Notes: a model not told the origin generated them from the sequence alone. A stretch of DNA of 64,000 nucleotides from Sanguibacter sp. HDW7 (GCF_011300875.1 NZ_CP049862.1:1-64000); one strand, 5' to 3'. Counted from the first letter of the stretch, positions 15,508-24,398 are shown. Program-made: numbers and translations.

Positions 15508-15945
15508 TCAGTTCCCGCAGCCGCAGCCACCGCAGCCGCAGCCGCCCGCGGCGGGGGCGTCGGACTGCTCGAGCACGGCGGCGTCGACGTCCTCGCGCGG
15601 CGTGAGAGCGATGCCGACCGGGCCGACGGCCGTCGCGGAGCCGGAGCCGATGTGGCTCGTGCCCGCGTAGACCTCGGAGCGCGTGTCGGCGAGCTGCGAG
15701 AACTCCTCGGCGGAGCCGTGCGTCGAGATGCCGGTGACCTCGTAGCCGGCCTCGTCGATCGCGGCGCGCAGCGCGTCCTCGGCGAGGGGGTCGTCCGAGA
15801 CGACCGTGACCTCGGACGCCTCGCCGACGTTGAGGTCGACCGAGACGTTCTTGACGCCGCTGACGGCCTCAAGCTCCTTGGTGACGGCGGACACGCAGTG
15901 GCCGCAGGTCATGCCGGTGACGTCGAGGGTGGTGATGGTAGGCAT
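15508..15945 (-). CDS. Heavy-metal-associated domain protein with Cys-rich tail (CopZ-like)
   Basis: This 145-residue soluble protein starts with an HMA domain (residues 1-70) whose metal site GMTCGHC holds Cys14 and Cys17. It binds copper or a similar soft metal and in CopZ-type chaperones passes it to a P-type ATPase. After a ~60-residue linker comes a Gly/Cys tail, GGCGCGGCGCGN, with four cysteines (136, 138, 141, 143). That tail is absent from ordinary CopZ (about 70 residues) and suggests extra storage capacity. No metal ATPase or regulator is adjacent. TTGGAGA precedes the ATG by 4 nt. Confidence 0.8.
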   Translation of the reverse strand: MPTITTLDVTGMTCGHCVSAVTKELEAVSGVKNVSVDLNVGEASEVTVVSDDPLAEDALRAAIDEAGYEVTGISTHGSAEEFSQLADTRSEVYAGTSHIGSGSATAVGPVGIALTPREDVDAAVLEQSDAPAAGGCGCGGCGCGN

Positions 15946-16022
15946 GTGGTCTCCAACGTTCGGGGGCGACGCGAGCATTCCCATCCTCTCACCGTGGACC
16001 GGTGGCGGAGGGGCGAGATGCG

Positions 16023-17510
16023 TCACCAGGCGTACGGCTTGTAGTCCTTGAGGAAGACGCCGAAGACGTCCTCGCCGTCCTCGCCGCGCACGATCGGGTC
16101 GTACACGCGGGCCGCGCCGTCGACGAGGTCGAGCGGCGCGTGGAAGCCCTCCTCGTGGAGGCGGGCCTTCGTCGTGTGCGGGCGCTCGTCGGTGATCCAG
16201 CCCGTGTCGACGCTCGTCATGAGGATCTGGTCGGACTCGAACATCTCGCGCGAGCTCGTGCGCGTGAGCATGTTGACGGCGGCCTTCGCCATGTTCGTGT
16301 GCGGGTGGCCGGGGCCCTTGTAGCCGCGGTTGAACTGGCCCTCCATCGCGGAGACGTTGACGACGTACGTGCGGCGCGCGGGCGACGCCGCGAGGGCGGC
16401 GCGCAGGCGCGAGACGAGGATGAACGGCGCGGTCTCGTTGCACAGCTGGACCTCGAGCATCTCGAGGGGGTCGACCTGGTCGACGCGGTCGACCCACGAG
16501 TTCTGCGAGACGAGGTCTGGCACGAGGCCGCCCGCGTCGATCGCGGTGCCGGTCGCGACGCGGTCGAGGGACGCCGAGCCCGCGGTGAGCGCGAGCTTGG
16601 TGAGCAGGCCGGGCGCGGTGACGGACTCCTCGACGTGCGTCGAGACGGGCGTGCCGTGGTCGCGGCCTCCCGCGCGGACCGACGCCTCGAGGGCGGCGGG
16701 GTGCGCGTCGACCGAGCGGCCGTACGTCGTCACGGGCGGCAGGTACGGGAGCTCGGGCAGCGGCGCGGACTCGGCGGCGGCGAGCGGCGCATACGCGCCC
16801 GGCGAGCGCCGGACGGTCTGCGCGGCGTTGTTGATGAGGATGTCGAGGTGACCCTGCGACGCGATGTCGTCGGCGAGCGCCATGACCTGCGCGGGGTCGC
16901 GCAGGTCGATGCCGACGACCGTGAGGTTGTGGATCCAGTCCGCCGAGTCCTCCATCTGCGCGTAGCGGCGGACGGCGTCGTTGGGGAAGCGCGTCGTGAT
17001 CGTCAGCTGCGCGCCGTCACGCAGGAGGCGCAGCGCGATGTACATCCCGATCTTCGCGCGGCCGCCCGTGAGGAGCGCCCGACGGCCCGTGAGGTCCGTG
17101 CGCGCATCGCGCTTCGCGCGGTTCTCAGCGGCGCAGCGCGGGCAGAGCTGGTGGTAGAAGACGTCGACGTCCTGGTACGGCTCCTTGCACACGTAGCAGC
17201 CCTGCGGCTTGGAGAGCCGCCCCGCGAAGGTGCCGGTCGCGGAGCCGGGGCGGATGTCGACGCCCTCGGTCTCGTCGTCGATGCGTGTCGATGCACCCGT
17301 CGCGGTCGCCTCGATGACGGCGCGGTCGGCGTCCTGCACGGCGGCCTTCGCGTCGTCGCGACGCTGCTTCTTCACGGTCTTGTAGAGCTTGGCCGTGGCG
17401 CGCTGGAGCGCGACCTTGTCGGGGTGCTCGGGCGGCAGGGCGTTCGCGGCCTCGAGGATCTCGAGGGCACGCGCGAGCTCGTCAGGGTTCAGCTGGGGGG
17501 TGTCGGACAC
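16023..17510 (-). CDS. SDR-family oxidoreductase with N-terminal zinc ribbon
   Basis: This 495-residue protein has a helical N-terminus, then a CxxC...CxxC zinc ribbon (Cys105, 108, 123, 126, GCYVCKEPY and CPRC). A Rossmann short-chain dehydrogenase domain follows, with TGGRAKIG at about residues 148-155 and the NNAA motif. The usual active-site Tyr of YxxxK is not seen: the region reads HPHTNMAKAAVNM, keeping the Lys but not the Tyr. The ~240-residue insertion-rich SDR and zinc ribbon are known together in uncharacterised actinobacterial proteins. Start GTG 17510 is supported by GATACT 7 nt upstream. Reaction unknown. Confidence 0.8.
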   Translation of the reverse strand: MSDTPQLNPDELARALEILEAANALPPEHPDKVALQRATAKLYKTVKKQRRDDAKAAVQDADRAVIEATATGASTRIDDETEGVDIRPGSATGTFAGRLSKPQGCYVCKEPYQDVDVFYHQLCPRCAAENRAKRDARTDLTGRRALLTGGRAKIGMYIALRLLRDGAQLTITTRFPNDAVRRYAQMEDSADWIHNLTVVGIDLRDPAQVMALADDIASQGHLDILINNAAQTVRRSPGAYAPLAAAESAPLPELPYLPPVTTYGRSVDAHPAALEASVRAGGRDHGTPVSTHVEESVTAPGLLTKLALTAGSASLDRVATGTAIDAGGLVPDLVSQNSWVDRVDQVDPLEMLEVQLCNETAPFILVSRLRAALAASPARRTYVVNVSAMEGQFNRGYKGPGHPHTNMAKAAVNMLTRTSSREMFESDQILMTSVDTGWITDERPHTTKARLHEEGFHAPLDLVDGAARVYDPIVRGEDGEDVFGVFLKDYKPYAW

Positions 17511-17573
17511 GTGCTCAAGTATCCCAGAGCGCGCAATGACGCCGGACACAGTGGGTGCGCGGCTCGCGAGCCG

Positions 17574-17822
17574 TCAGCCTGATGAAGCGGCGTGGGCTCC
17601 GTCCCCGCTGTCGCTCTGCCCGTGCGTTCGCCTCGACCATTCGCGCACGATGACCGTGAGCATGAAGACGCCTGCGAGCAGCGGCGTCGCGGCGCGGTCG
17701 ATGGGCGCGGGAAGGTCCCAGAAGAGGGACGTGACGACGACGAAGAACAGGGCGACCGCGACGCCGGCCAGCGACCGCAGGACGATCGTGCTGGCGGCGG
17801 TCGTTCCGAGAAGTTCACTCAT
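17574..17822 (-). CDS. Small two-helix membrane protein
   Basis: This 82-residue protein has two hydrophobic segments (about residues 13-33 and 41-60), a short polar link between them and a charged, Ser/Gly-rich C-terminal tail. AAGGA precedes ATG 17822 by 5 nt, which is why I prefer it over the longer frame starting at 17993. It lies on the minus strand, divergent from the ABC exporter that starts at 18122. I recognise no family; function unknown. Confidence 0.6.
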   Translation of the reverse strand: MSELLGTTAASTIVLRSLAGVAVALFFVVVTSLFWDLPAPIDRAATPLLAGVFMLTVIVREWSRRTHGQSDSGDGAHAASSG

Positions 17823-18121
17823 GGCTGTCCTTCGTGCTGTTCGCCCCGCGCGTGGACCTGTCGAGCTGCCGATGGCAGCTTCCCCGACCGTAGTGCCGAT
17901 GTGCGGCATACGCAATGGAAGTCCGCCGCGTGTGGAACGTGCTGCTGAGAGTCGCGCAGAGGCACCGATCGACCCTGCGCATCGAACGCTCAACTGGTTC
18001 CCGTCACCGTCTCGACCTGCGGCATCCCGCGCGATACCCGGGTCGGACGCGGATGTCCGAGGCTCCCGCTAGCGTCGTCGGTGACGACGGCACCTGGCCG
18101 TCGCCGAGAGGGGGCAGCACG

Positions 18122-18877
18122 ATGGACGTCGCGCTCGGGCTCGAGGGCCTGCGCAAGACCTTCGGCGAGAAGGTCGCGGTCGAGAGGGTCGACCTCGCCG
18201 TACCGGCGGGCTCGTTCTACGGTCTCGTCGGCCCCAACGGGGCGGGCAAGACGACGACGCTCTCGATGGCGACGGGCCTCCTGCGGCCCGACGCCGGGCG
18301 CGTGACCGTCCGCGGCACCGACCTGTGGGCGGACCCGGTCGCGGCAAAGTCGCTGCTCGGGGTCCTGCCCGACGGCGTCCGGCTCTTCGACCGCCTCACC
18401 GGCCTGCAGCTCGTCGTCCACGCCGGCATGCTCCACCGCTTGCCGCGCGCGACCGCGCGTGAGCGCGCCGAGGCCCTGCTGCGCGCGCTCGACCTCGAGG
18501 CCGACGCCAACACGTTCGTCGCCGACTACTCCGCGGGCATGACGAAGAAGATCGCGCTCGCGTGCGCGCTCGTCCACGCACCACGCCTCCTCGTGCTCGA
18601 CGAGCCCTTCGAGGCCGTCGACCCTGTCTCCGCCGCGTCAATCCGTGCGATCCTCGCCGACTACGTCGCGACCGGCGGCACCGTCGTCGTGTCCTCGCAC
18701 GTCATGGACCTTGTCGAGCGCATGTGCGACCACGTCGCGGTGCTCGCCGCCGGACGCGTCCTCGCGGCCGGGACCGTCGACGAGGTGCGTGGCGGCGCGA
18801 GCCTCGAGGACCGCTTCGTCGAGCTCGTCGGCGGACGCCGCAGCGGGGAGGGCCTCGAGTGGTTGCACAGCTCCTGA
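18122..18877 (+). CDS. ABC transporter ATP-binding protein
   Basis: This 251-residue ATPase has Walker A GPNGAGKTT (about residues 37-45), an atypical signature YSAGMTKKIALA, Walker B LLVLDEPFEAVD and the switch His in VVVSSHVMD. The changed Walker B end (EPFEAVD rather than EPTNGLD) is typical of exporters paired with 12-helix actinobacterial permeases. I chose ATG 18122: it follows GAGAGGGGG, and TAGCGT near 18070 places the transcript start after the alternative ATG at 18053. It overlaps the permease gene by 19 nt. Confidence 0.88.
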   Translation: MDVALGLEGLRKTFGEKVAVERVDLAVPAGSFYGLVGPNGAGKTTTLSMATGLLRPDAGRVTVRGTDLWADPVAAKSLLGVLPDGVRLFDRLTGLQLVVHAGMLHRLPRATARERAEALLRALDLEADANTFVADYSAGMTKKIALACALVHAPRLLVLDEPFEAVDPVSAASIRAILADYVATGGTVVVSSHVMDLVERMCDHVAVLAAGRVLAAGTVDEVRGGASLEDRFVELVGGRRSGEGLEWLHSS

Positions 18878-20403
18878 GCCTGCGCTGGCAGGTGTATCTC
18901 GGCACGCTGCGGCGCAGCGTGTGGCAGACGATCGGTGCCGTCGTCGCGCTGGTCTATGCGGTGGGACTCGGCGGCATGGTCGCGGTCGCGGGACTCGTCG
19001 GCGGCCTGCGTTCAGACCTGACTGGACCGGTCGTCGTCGGCGGCGCGCTGCTCGTCCTCGTGTGGTCCGTCGGCCCGCTCGTCGCGTTCGGGCTCGACGA
19101 CACGTTCGACCCCCGGCGCCTCGCGCCGTTCCCGCTCTCGACGCGCGACCTCCTCCTCGGCACCGCGATCTCGACGCTTCTCGGCCCGGGCGGCATCTTC
19201 ACGATCATCGCCGCCCTCGGGCTCATCGCCGCGTGGGTGACGCAGCCCCTCGCCCTTCTGGTGGCGCTCGTCGGGGTGCCGCTCGGCGTCGTGACCGCCG
19301 TGCTCGGCGGGCGCGCCGTGACGACGGCCGCCCGGCCCCTCGTCGAGGGACGCCGCGGCCGCGACATCGCCGCAGCGATGGCAGTCCTCGCTGTGAGCCT
19401 CGTCGGGCCCGCTGTGCTCCTTCTGGGCAGCTTCGAGATCACGCCCGAGTCGATCGACCACCTTGCCCCCTGGTTCGCCTGGACGCCCTTCGGCGCGGCC
19501 TTCGCGCTACCGGGCGACGTCGCCGCCGGGGCATGGGTCCTGCTCGCCGGACACCTGGCGATCGCAGTCGCGACGCCCGCCCTGCTCCTCGCGTGGTGGC
19601 GACGATCGCTCGCGACGCAGCTGACCCGGCCGCCGCAGGCCTCGGCCGGTCATGGCAAGGGCCTCGGCGTCCTCGCGCGCGTCCCCGACACTCCCGCCGG
19701 CGCCGTCGTCGCGCGCTGCCTCACCTACTGGGTGCGCGATCCGCGCTACTCGACGTCGCTCATCTCCGTCCCGGTCATCGTGGTGCTCGGATCGGTCTTC
19801 GCGGGCGACGGGGTGTGGTTGCTCGCCGCCGCACCCGTCGTCGCGTGGACGCTCGGCTGGGCGATCTCCGTCGACGTCGCGATGGACTCGACCGCCTTCT
19901 GGACGCACGTCGCAGCGCCCCTGCGCTGGGCCGACGACCGCTGGGGTCGCGTCCTGGCGATCGGCGTGCCCGGAGCGGTCCTCACCATCGCGACCGTGCT
20001 GTGGACGCTCCTGCGCACCGACAGGTGGGACGCGGCTCTCGCCATGCTCGGCGTGAGCATCGCGACGCTCCTCGCGTCGCTCGGCCTGGCCTCGATCGTC
20101 TCCGCGCTCGTCGTCTTCCCCGTCAACCAGCCCGGCGACAACCCCTTCGGGTCCAAGCAGGGCGGCTCGATGGGCGCGATGCTCTCGCAGATGGTCGGCA
20201 CGTTCGTGCTGGCCGTCCTTCTCGCACCCGCGGGCGTGCTCACCGTCCTCGCTGTCGCCAGGGGGTCGGCGGCGTTCGGCGCGGCAGCGGCGGTCGTCGG
20301 GCTCGTGACCGGTGTCGTCGTGCTCCTCGTCGGCGTGCGCGTCGGGGCGCGTCGCCTCACGGCGTCCGCGCCCGAGCTTCTCGCACGGCTCAAGTCATTC
20401 TGA
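18859..20403 (+). CDS. ABC exporter permease, about 12 helices
   Basis: This 514-residue membrane protein has about a dozen hydrophobic segments and a central polar loop (about residues 255-285). It starts at GTG 18859, inside the end of the ATPase gene, with GGGGAGGG upstream, so the two are translationally coupled. The DTFDPRRLAPFPLSTRDLLLG segment near residue 75 is typical of actinobacterial ABC-2-like exporters. Cargo unknown; drug, lipid or peptide export are all possible. Confidence 0.8.
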   Translation: MVAQLLSLRWQVYLGTLRRSVWQTIGAVVALVYAVGLGGMVAVAGLVGGLRSDLTGPVVVGGALLVLVWSVGPLVAFGLDDTFDPRRLAPFPLSTRDLLLGTAISTLLGPGGIFTIIAALGLIAAWVTQPLALLVALVGVPLGVVTAVLGGRAVTTAARPLVEGRRGRDIAAAMAVLAVSLVGPAVLLLGSFEITPESIDHLAPWFAWTPFGAAFALPGDVAAGAWVLLAGHLAIAVATPALLLAWWRRSLATQLTRPPQASAGHGKGLGVLARVPDTPAGAVVARCLTYWVRDPRYSTSLISVPVIVVLGSVFAGDGVWLLAAAPVVAWTLGWAISVDVAMDSTAFWTHVAAPLRWADDRWGRVLAIGVPGAVLTIATVLWTLLRTDRWDAALAMLGVSIATLLASLGLASIVSALVVFPVNQPGDNPFGSKQGGSMGAMLSQMVGTFVLAVLLAPAGVLTVLAVARGSAAFGAAAAVVGLVTGVVVLLVGVRVGARRLTASAPELLARLKSF

Positions 20404-20461
20404 ACGGCCGGCGCTCGCGAGCCCCGCGAGAGGGCGCGACCGCGCTCGCGGCCTGACGCGT

Positions 20462-20544
20462 CCAGACCGTGGCTCACGCTCGGGCTGCGTTCACCCCAGA
20501 CCGTGGCTCACGCTCGGGCTGCGTTCACCCCAGGATGTGGCTCA
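20462..20544. repeat. 34-bp tandem repeat, two and a half copies
   Basis: Two identical 34-bp units (20462-20495 and 20496-20529) begin CCAGACCGTGGCTCACGCTC and continue GGGCTGCGTTCACC. A partial third copy (20530-20544 and a few bases beyond) runs into the 3-prime end of the isomerase gene and supplies its stop codon. Confidence 0.85.
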
Positions 20545-21399
20545 CGCCCATGGCGACTGCGGCCGGTGGTGCTCGGGCGCCGGCGAGAACTCGGCGTGCG
20601 CGTCGACCGCGAGGTACGTGCGTGCGAAGTGCAGCGACTGCGCGATGTCCGCGCGGCGCTCGGTCGCGTCCCGCGCCTTGCGCGTGCCGATCTCGACGAC
20701 GACGTCCCCGGAGAAGTCGCTGTGCGCGAGGCCCTGCAGCAGCTCGCGCACGGGCTGCGTGCCGCGCCCTGGCACGAGGTGCTCGTCGAACCCGGACTCC
20801 GTCCCGTCCGTGAGGTGCACGTGCGCGAGCCGTGGCCCGAAGAGTGCCGCGAGGTCGACGCACGACTGCCGCGACGTCGCCGCGTGCGAGACGTCGAGCG
20901 TCACGCGGTCGTAGTCGTGCTCCGTCGGGTCCCAGCCGGGCAGGTAGCCCATGAACTCGCGCTTGCGGCCGCGCCACGGGTACATGTTCTCGACGGCGAT
21001 CGTCAGGCCCGAGTCCTCCGAGAGCGAGCGCACCTGCTCGGCGAAGTGACGCGAGTACCCACGCTGCCACGCGAACGGTGGGTGCACGACGACGGTCGAC
21101 GCACCCAGGGTGAGCGCCATGTCGACCGTCTTCGCGAGCTTGTGACCGGGCTTCGTGCCCCACACCTGCTGGGACACGATGAGCGTGGGCGCGTGTACCG
21201 AACGGATCTGCACACCGGTCTCGCGCGCGACGTGCGCGAGGGCGACGTCGTCGCGGGAGATCTTGTCGTTCCACACCATGACCTCGACACCGTCGTACCC
21301 GAGATCTGCCGCGAGCTCGAACGCGAGCGGGGCCTTGCGCGGGTAGACGCTCGCGGTCGAGAGCGTCACGTGCGGTCGTGCTGATGTCTCGCCAGCCAT
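20542..21399 (-). CDS. Sugar phosphate isomerase/epimerase (AP-endonuclease 2 family TIM barrel)
   Basis: This 285-residue protein has the xylose-isomerase-like TIM-barrel pattern: LSTASVYP start, DLGYDGVEVMVW, SVHAPT, VVVHPPFAW, IAVENMYPW, VTLDVSHAA, LAHVHLTDG and VVVEIGTRK near the end. Acidic and His residues at strand ends (Glu in VEVM and VEN, Asp-His in LDVSH, His in VHLTD) fit a divalent-metal site. Substrate not predictable. TAGGGT lies 7 nt before the ATG on the minus strand. The last codons are made from the edge of the 34-bp tandem repeat. Confidence 0.82.
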   Translation of the reverse strand: MAGETSARPHVTLSTASVYPRKAPLAFELAADLGYDGVEVMVWNDKISRDDVALAHVARETGVQIRSVHAPTLIVSQQVWGTKPGHKLAKTVDMALTLGASTVVVHPPFAWQRGYSRHFAEQVRSLSEDSGLTIAVENMYPWRGRKREFMGYLPGWDPTEHDYDRVTLDVSHAATSRQSCVDLAALFGPRLAHVHLTDGTESGFDEHLVPGRGTQPVRELLQGLAHSDFSGDVVVEIGTRKARDATERRADIAQSLHFARTYLAVDAHAEFSPAPEHHRPQSPWA

Positions 21400-21436
21400 G
21401 ACAACCACCCTAGTCCGGGGCGCCTCGGACGTCCGA

Positions 21437-21451
21437 GGGCTGAAAAGTCCC
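21437..21451. promoter_or_regulatory. GGGCTGAAAAGTCCC motif upstream of the FNT transporter
   Basis: Its reverse complement, GGGACTTTTCAGCCC, is the motif at 2837-2850 with one extra T. Both are followed at a few bases by a TTTGC element. A Dos-type hypoxia site is possible, which would suit a nitrite or formate transporter, but the extra base weakens this. Confidence 0.3.
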
Positions 21452-21480
21452 ATCTCTTTGCGCGGTGCACCAGGGAAGAT

Positions 21481-22431
21481 ATGAGCATGGCCGCCTCCCC
21501 CGAGAAGCTCTTCCCCGGCAAGACGTTCGTCTCGACCGTCCTCGACGCCGCCGAGGCGAAGGTCGAGATGTCGCGGTCGATCACGCAGGTCTACCTCATG
21601 CGCGCCGCGATGGCGGGCATCCTCATCGGGATCTTCTACCTCGCGAACTACACGATCATCGCGGGGTTCGTCGCGATCGACCCTGACCTGCGCACGGTCG
21701 GCCGGCTCGTCGGAGCATTCGTCTTCGGGTTCGCGCTCGTCTTCATCTACTTCACGCGGTCCGAGCTCCTCACGTCGAACATGATGATCGTGACGATCGC
21801 GATGTACCACCACCGGATGCGCGCCCGGCACGCGAGCGGCCTGCTCGCCCTGTGCCTGCTCGGCAACGCGCTCGGCGGCCTGCTCATCGCGCTGCTCGTC
21901 GCAGGATCCTCGATGATCGACGACACGACGGGCGAGCTCGTCGCGTCGTCCGTCGAGCACAAGCTCGACTACGTGACGTCGGGTGCGAGCGGGATGCTCG
22001 ACCTCTTCGTCCGCGCGATCCTCTGCAACCTCCTCATCAACCTCGCGATGCTGCTCGTCTACAACGGGCTCGTCAAGGCCGACGGCGTCAAGGTCCTCGC
22101 GATGAACGTCGCCGTCATGCTCTTCGCGTTCCTCGGCTACGAGCACTCCGTCGCGAACACGGTGCTCTTCGTCGTCCAGGGCTTCCACGGCGGCGTCGCG
22201 GTGTGGCCGGCCGTCGCGAACGTCGCGATCGCGGTCGTCGGCAACTTCGTCGGCGGCGGGCTGCTCATCGGCTGGTACTACGCGTACGCGAACGACCCGC
22301 AGCGCACGCAGCGTGCGCTCCTGCGCGAGGCGCGGCTCGTCACGCGGGGGACGGCGCGGTCCGGGGCCGCGACGGACGACGCTCGGGCGGAGCGCGTGAC
22401 GGTCGACGGGGACGAGCTCCCTGGCGCCTGA
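21481..22431 (+). CDS. Formate/nitrite transporter family protein
   Basis: This 316-residue channel-like transporter has about six membrane segments. Family patterns include RAAMAGILIGIFYL in the first helix, the broken-helix region SELLTSNMMIVT, CNLLINLAML and the GGVAVWPAVANVAIAVVGNFVGGG segment in the last helices. FNT proteins carry formate, nitrite or hydrosulfide; the substrate is not decided here. The start ATG lies behind AGGGA; a second ATG two codons later is also possible. A Dos-like motif upstream suggests control by oxygen limitation. Confidence 0.88.
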   Translation: MSMAASPEKLFPGKTFVSTVLDAAEAKVEMSRSITQVYLMRAAMAGILIGIFYLANYTIIAGFVAIDPDLRTVGRLVGAFVFGFALVFIYFTRSELLTSNMMIVTIAMYHHRMRARHASGLLALCLLGNALGGLLIALLVAGSSMIDDTTGELVASSVEHKLDYVTSGASGMLDLFVRAILCNLLINLAMLLVYNGLVKADGVKVLAMNVAVMLFAFLGYEHSVANTVLFVVQGFHGGVAVWPAVANVAIAVVGNFVGGGLLIGWYYAYANDPQRTQRALLREARLVTRGTARSGAATDDARAERVTVDGDELPGA

Positions 22432-22480
22432 CTTCTGAATCGCGGCCCCGGACGGGTCGCGCGCGGAAGGGCGTGCCGGA

Positions 22481-23527
22481 TCAGGCGGCAGGCGTCGTCG
22501 CGTCGTCGGCCGCAGACGCGCCCTCAGTGGACGCGTCAGCCGGGGCGGTCGCGTCGTCCTGCGGTGCCGGGGGCTCGGGGACGGGCGTCCCGCCCGGCCG
22601 CGGGAGCTCCGGCGTCGGGGCGTCCGTCGGCACGTCGGTCGGGGTCGTGGGCGGCACGGTCGTCGCAGGGTCCGTGGGCTCGTCGGACGGCGTGGGCGTC
22701 GGCGTCTCGGTGGGCTCCGGAGTCGTCGGCTCCTCCGTGGGCGTCGTCGACGCGTCCGTCGGCTCCTCCGACGGCGAGGTCGTCGGGTTCTGCGTCGGCG
22801 TGACCGGGCGCGACTTCTCGCGCACGCGCGAGATCGTCGTGCCGGAACCCTCGATGCCGCGCAGCGCCTTGGACAGCGGACGTCCGAGCCCGATCTCGAC
22901 GGCCGTGAGCGTGAGGATGATGACGACGAACGTCGTCACGGTGACGAGCGCGAACGTGCGGCGTGGGCTGCGGCGCGCGGGCGCCATGAGGTCGCGGCCG
23001 ACGCGCTCGTCGAGCGGAGCGGGGGCGGAGGAGTTGGCCGACGGTCCCGTCGACTCCTCGAGGACGCGCGCGACGACGGGCATCTCGCGCGTGGCGATGG
23101 CGACCTCGGGCGCGGCTGCGACGGGGATGACGTCGGTCGTCACCGTCGGCTCGAGCAGGCCTGTCGCGGTGGCATCGGCGTGCGGTGCGTCGGTGGGGAC
23201 GGCGTCGATCACCGCTGTGTCCTCGGCGGACGTCGTCGTGCGCAGGTAGCGCGGCGCGAGCTGCGTGACGACGACCTGCGTGTGCACGAGCGAGCGCGTG
23301 TACGCGTAGTTCGCGAACGCCGTGAGGATCGCTGCGACGACCGCGCCGATGATCGTCCCGCCGACGCCCAGGTAGGACAGTGCGACGGTCGAGGTCACCG
23401 CGGTGAGGACGCTCGCGGCGATCGTCACGAGCGACGGCCGCGTCGGCAAGGTCGGCTGCGGGCGCGACGTCGGCGCCGCCGGGGTGCTCTCCGACGGCGT
23501 GCGCGGGGCTGCGGGACGCGGGCTCAT
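22481..23527 (-). CDS. Membrane protein with long Thr/Pro-rich C-terminal tail
   Basis: This 348-residue protein has a Pro/Ser/Thr-rich N-terminus (residues 1-30), two hydrophobic segments near residues 34-72, a soluble linker, a third hydrophobic segment (about residues 190-212), and about 110 residues of TPT/EPT/DPT-rich sequence. The tail resembles wall-spanning or glycosylated spacers; no LPXTG motif follows. TAGGGT lies 8 nt before the ATG. It is convergent with the FNT gene. No named family recognised. Confidence 0.65.
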   Translation of the reverse strand: MSPRPAAPRTPSESTPAAPTSRPQPTLPTRPSLVTIAASVLTAVTSTVALSYLGVGGTIIGAVVAAILTAFANYAYTRSLVHTQVVVTQLAPRYLRTTTSAEDTAVIDAVPTDAPHADATATGLLEPTVTTDVIPVAAAPEVAIATREMPVVARVLEESTGPSANSSAPAPLDERVGRDLMAPARRSPRRTFALVTVTTFVVIILTLTAVEIGLGRPLSKALRGIEGSGTTISRVREKSRPVTPTQNPTTSPSEEPTDASTTPTEEPTTPEPTETPTPTPSDEPTDPATTVPPTTPTDVPTDAPTPELPRPGGTPVPEPPAPQDDATAPADASTEGASAADDATTPAA

Positions 23528-23683
23528 CGCTCTCAACCCTAGTGAGCGACCGTGGACCTCGCGTGAAGAGGACGGGACCACGCGGTGGGGCCTGGCCGTG
23601 ACGGCGTGGCGTCCGCCACGTCCGGGGGCGTGGGGTGCACGAATGAGGTTGCGGGCGGCGCGCCGGAGCGGTGGGGTGGGGCG

Positions 23684-24391
23684 ATGACGACGCACGTGCT
23701 CGCCCTTGGTGGCGGTGGCTTCTCGATGTCCGACGGCTACTCCGCGACCGCGCTCGACCGCTACGCGCTCGGGCTGGCCGGCGTCGAGCGGCCGACGGTG
23801 TGCTTCGTGCCGACGGCGAGCGGCGACGCCACCGTGTACATCGAGCGCTTCGAGGCCGCGTATGCGCCGCTCGACTGCGAGACGCGCGTGCTGCGGCTCG
23901 TCGCTGATGGCGCGCAGTCCGTCGCGCGCACGCTCGACGGCGTCGACGTCCTCATGGTCGGCGGCGGCAGCACCGTCAACCTCGTGGCGCTGTGGGATGT
24001 CCACGGCGTGACGCGCGAGCTGCGGCGCCTCGCCGGCGGGCGCGACCTCGTCCTCGCCGGCCTGTCCGCCGGCGCGAACTGCTGGTTCGAGGGCTGCACG
24101 ACCGACTCCTTCGGTCCCGAGGTCGTGCCGTGGCGTGGCGGGACCGGGTTCGTCGCGGGCAGCTTCTGCCCGCACGCCGATGGTGAGGACCGGGTTGGCG
24201 ACTACGCGGCCGCCGTCGCGTCCGGAGCGCTCCCCGCGGGATGGGCGGCCGACGACGGCGCGGCGGTGCACGTCGTCGACGGCGTCGTCCGCGCGCACCT
24301 CGCGGAACGCCCCGGCGCGCGGACCTACCGCCTCGAGGCGGACGGGGCGGGCCGCGCGAGCGTCGTCGCGCAGAGCATGACGCTGCTCTGA
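23684..24391 (+). CDS. Peptidase S51 / dipeptidase E-like protein
   Basis: This 235-residue protein has the class-I glutamine-amidotransferase-like fold of dipeptidase E. MVGGGSTVNL (about residues 91-100) and the nucleophile elbow GLSAGANCWF (Ser128) are followed by GSFCPHADGEDR with His164. The Ser nucleophile in place of Cys marks the S51 serine peptidases, which cleave aspartyl dipeptides or cyanophycin-derived peptides. Substrate not determined. A G-rich site (GGTGGGG) precedes the ATG. Confidence 0.8.
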   Translation: MTTHVLALGGGGFSMSDGYSATALDRYALGLAGVERPTVCFVPTASGDATVYIERFEAAYAPLDCETRVLRLVADGAQSVARTLDGVDVLMVGGGSTVNLVALWDVHGVTRELRRLAGGRDLVLAGLSAGANCWFEGCTTDSFGPEVVPWRGGTGFVAGSFCPHADGEDRVGDYAAAVASGALPAGWAADDGAAVHVVDGVVRAHLAERPGARTYRLEADGAGRASVVAQSMTLL

Positions 24392-24398
24392 GCGCTGC

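Noticed and set aside
20462-20544. 34-bp direct repeats as a CRISPR array
   Set aside because: The units are directly adjacent without spacers, only two and a half copies exist and no cas gene is in the window.
20542-22188. Extended version of the isomerase frame starting inside the FNT transporter region
   Set aside because: The extension is antisense to the transporter and Asp/Glu/Arg-biased. ATG 21399 has a -10 box 7 nt upstream and matches the family start.
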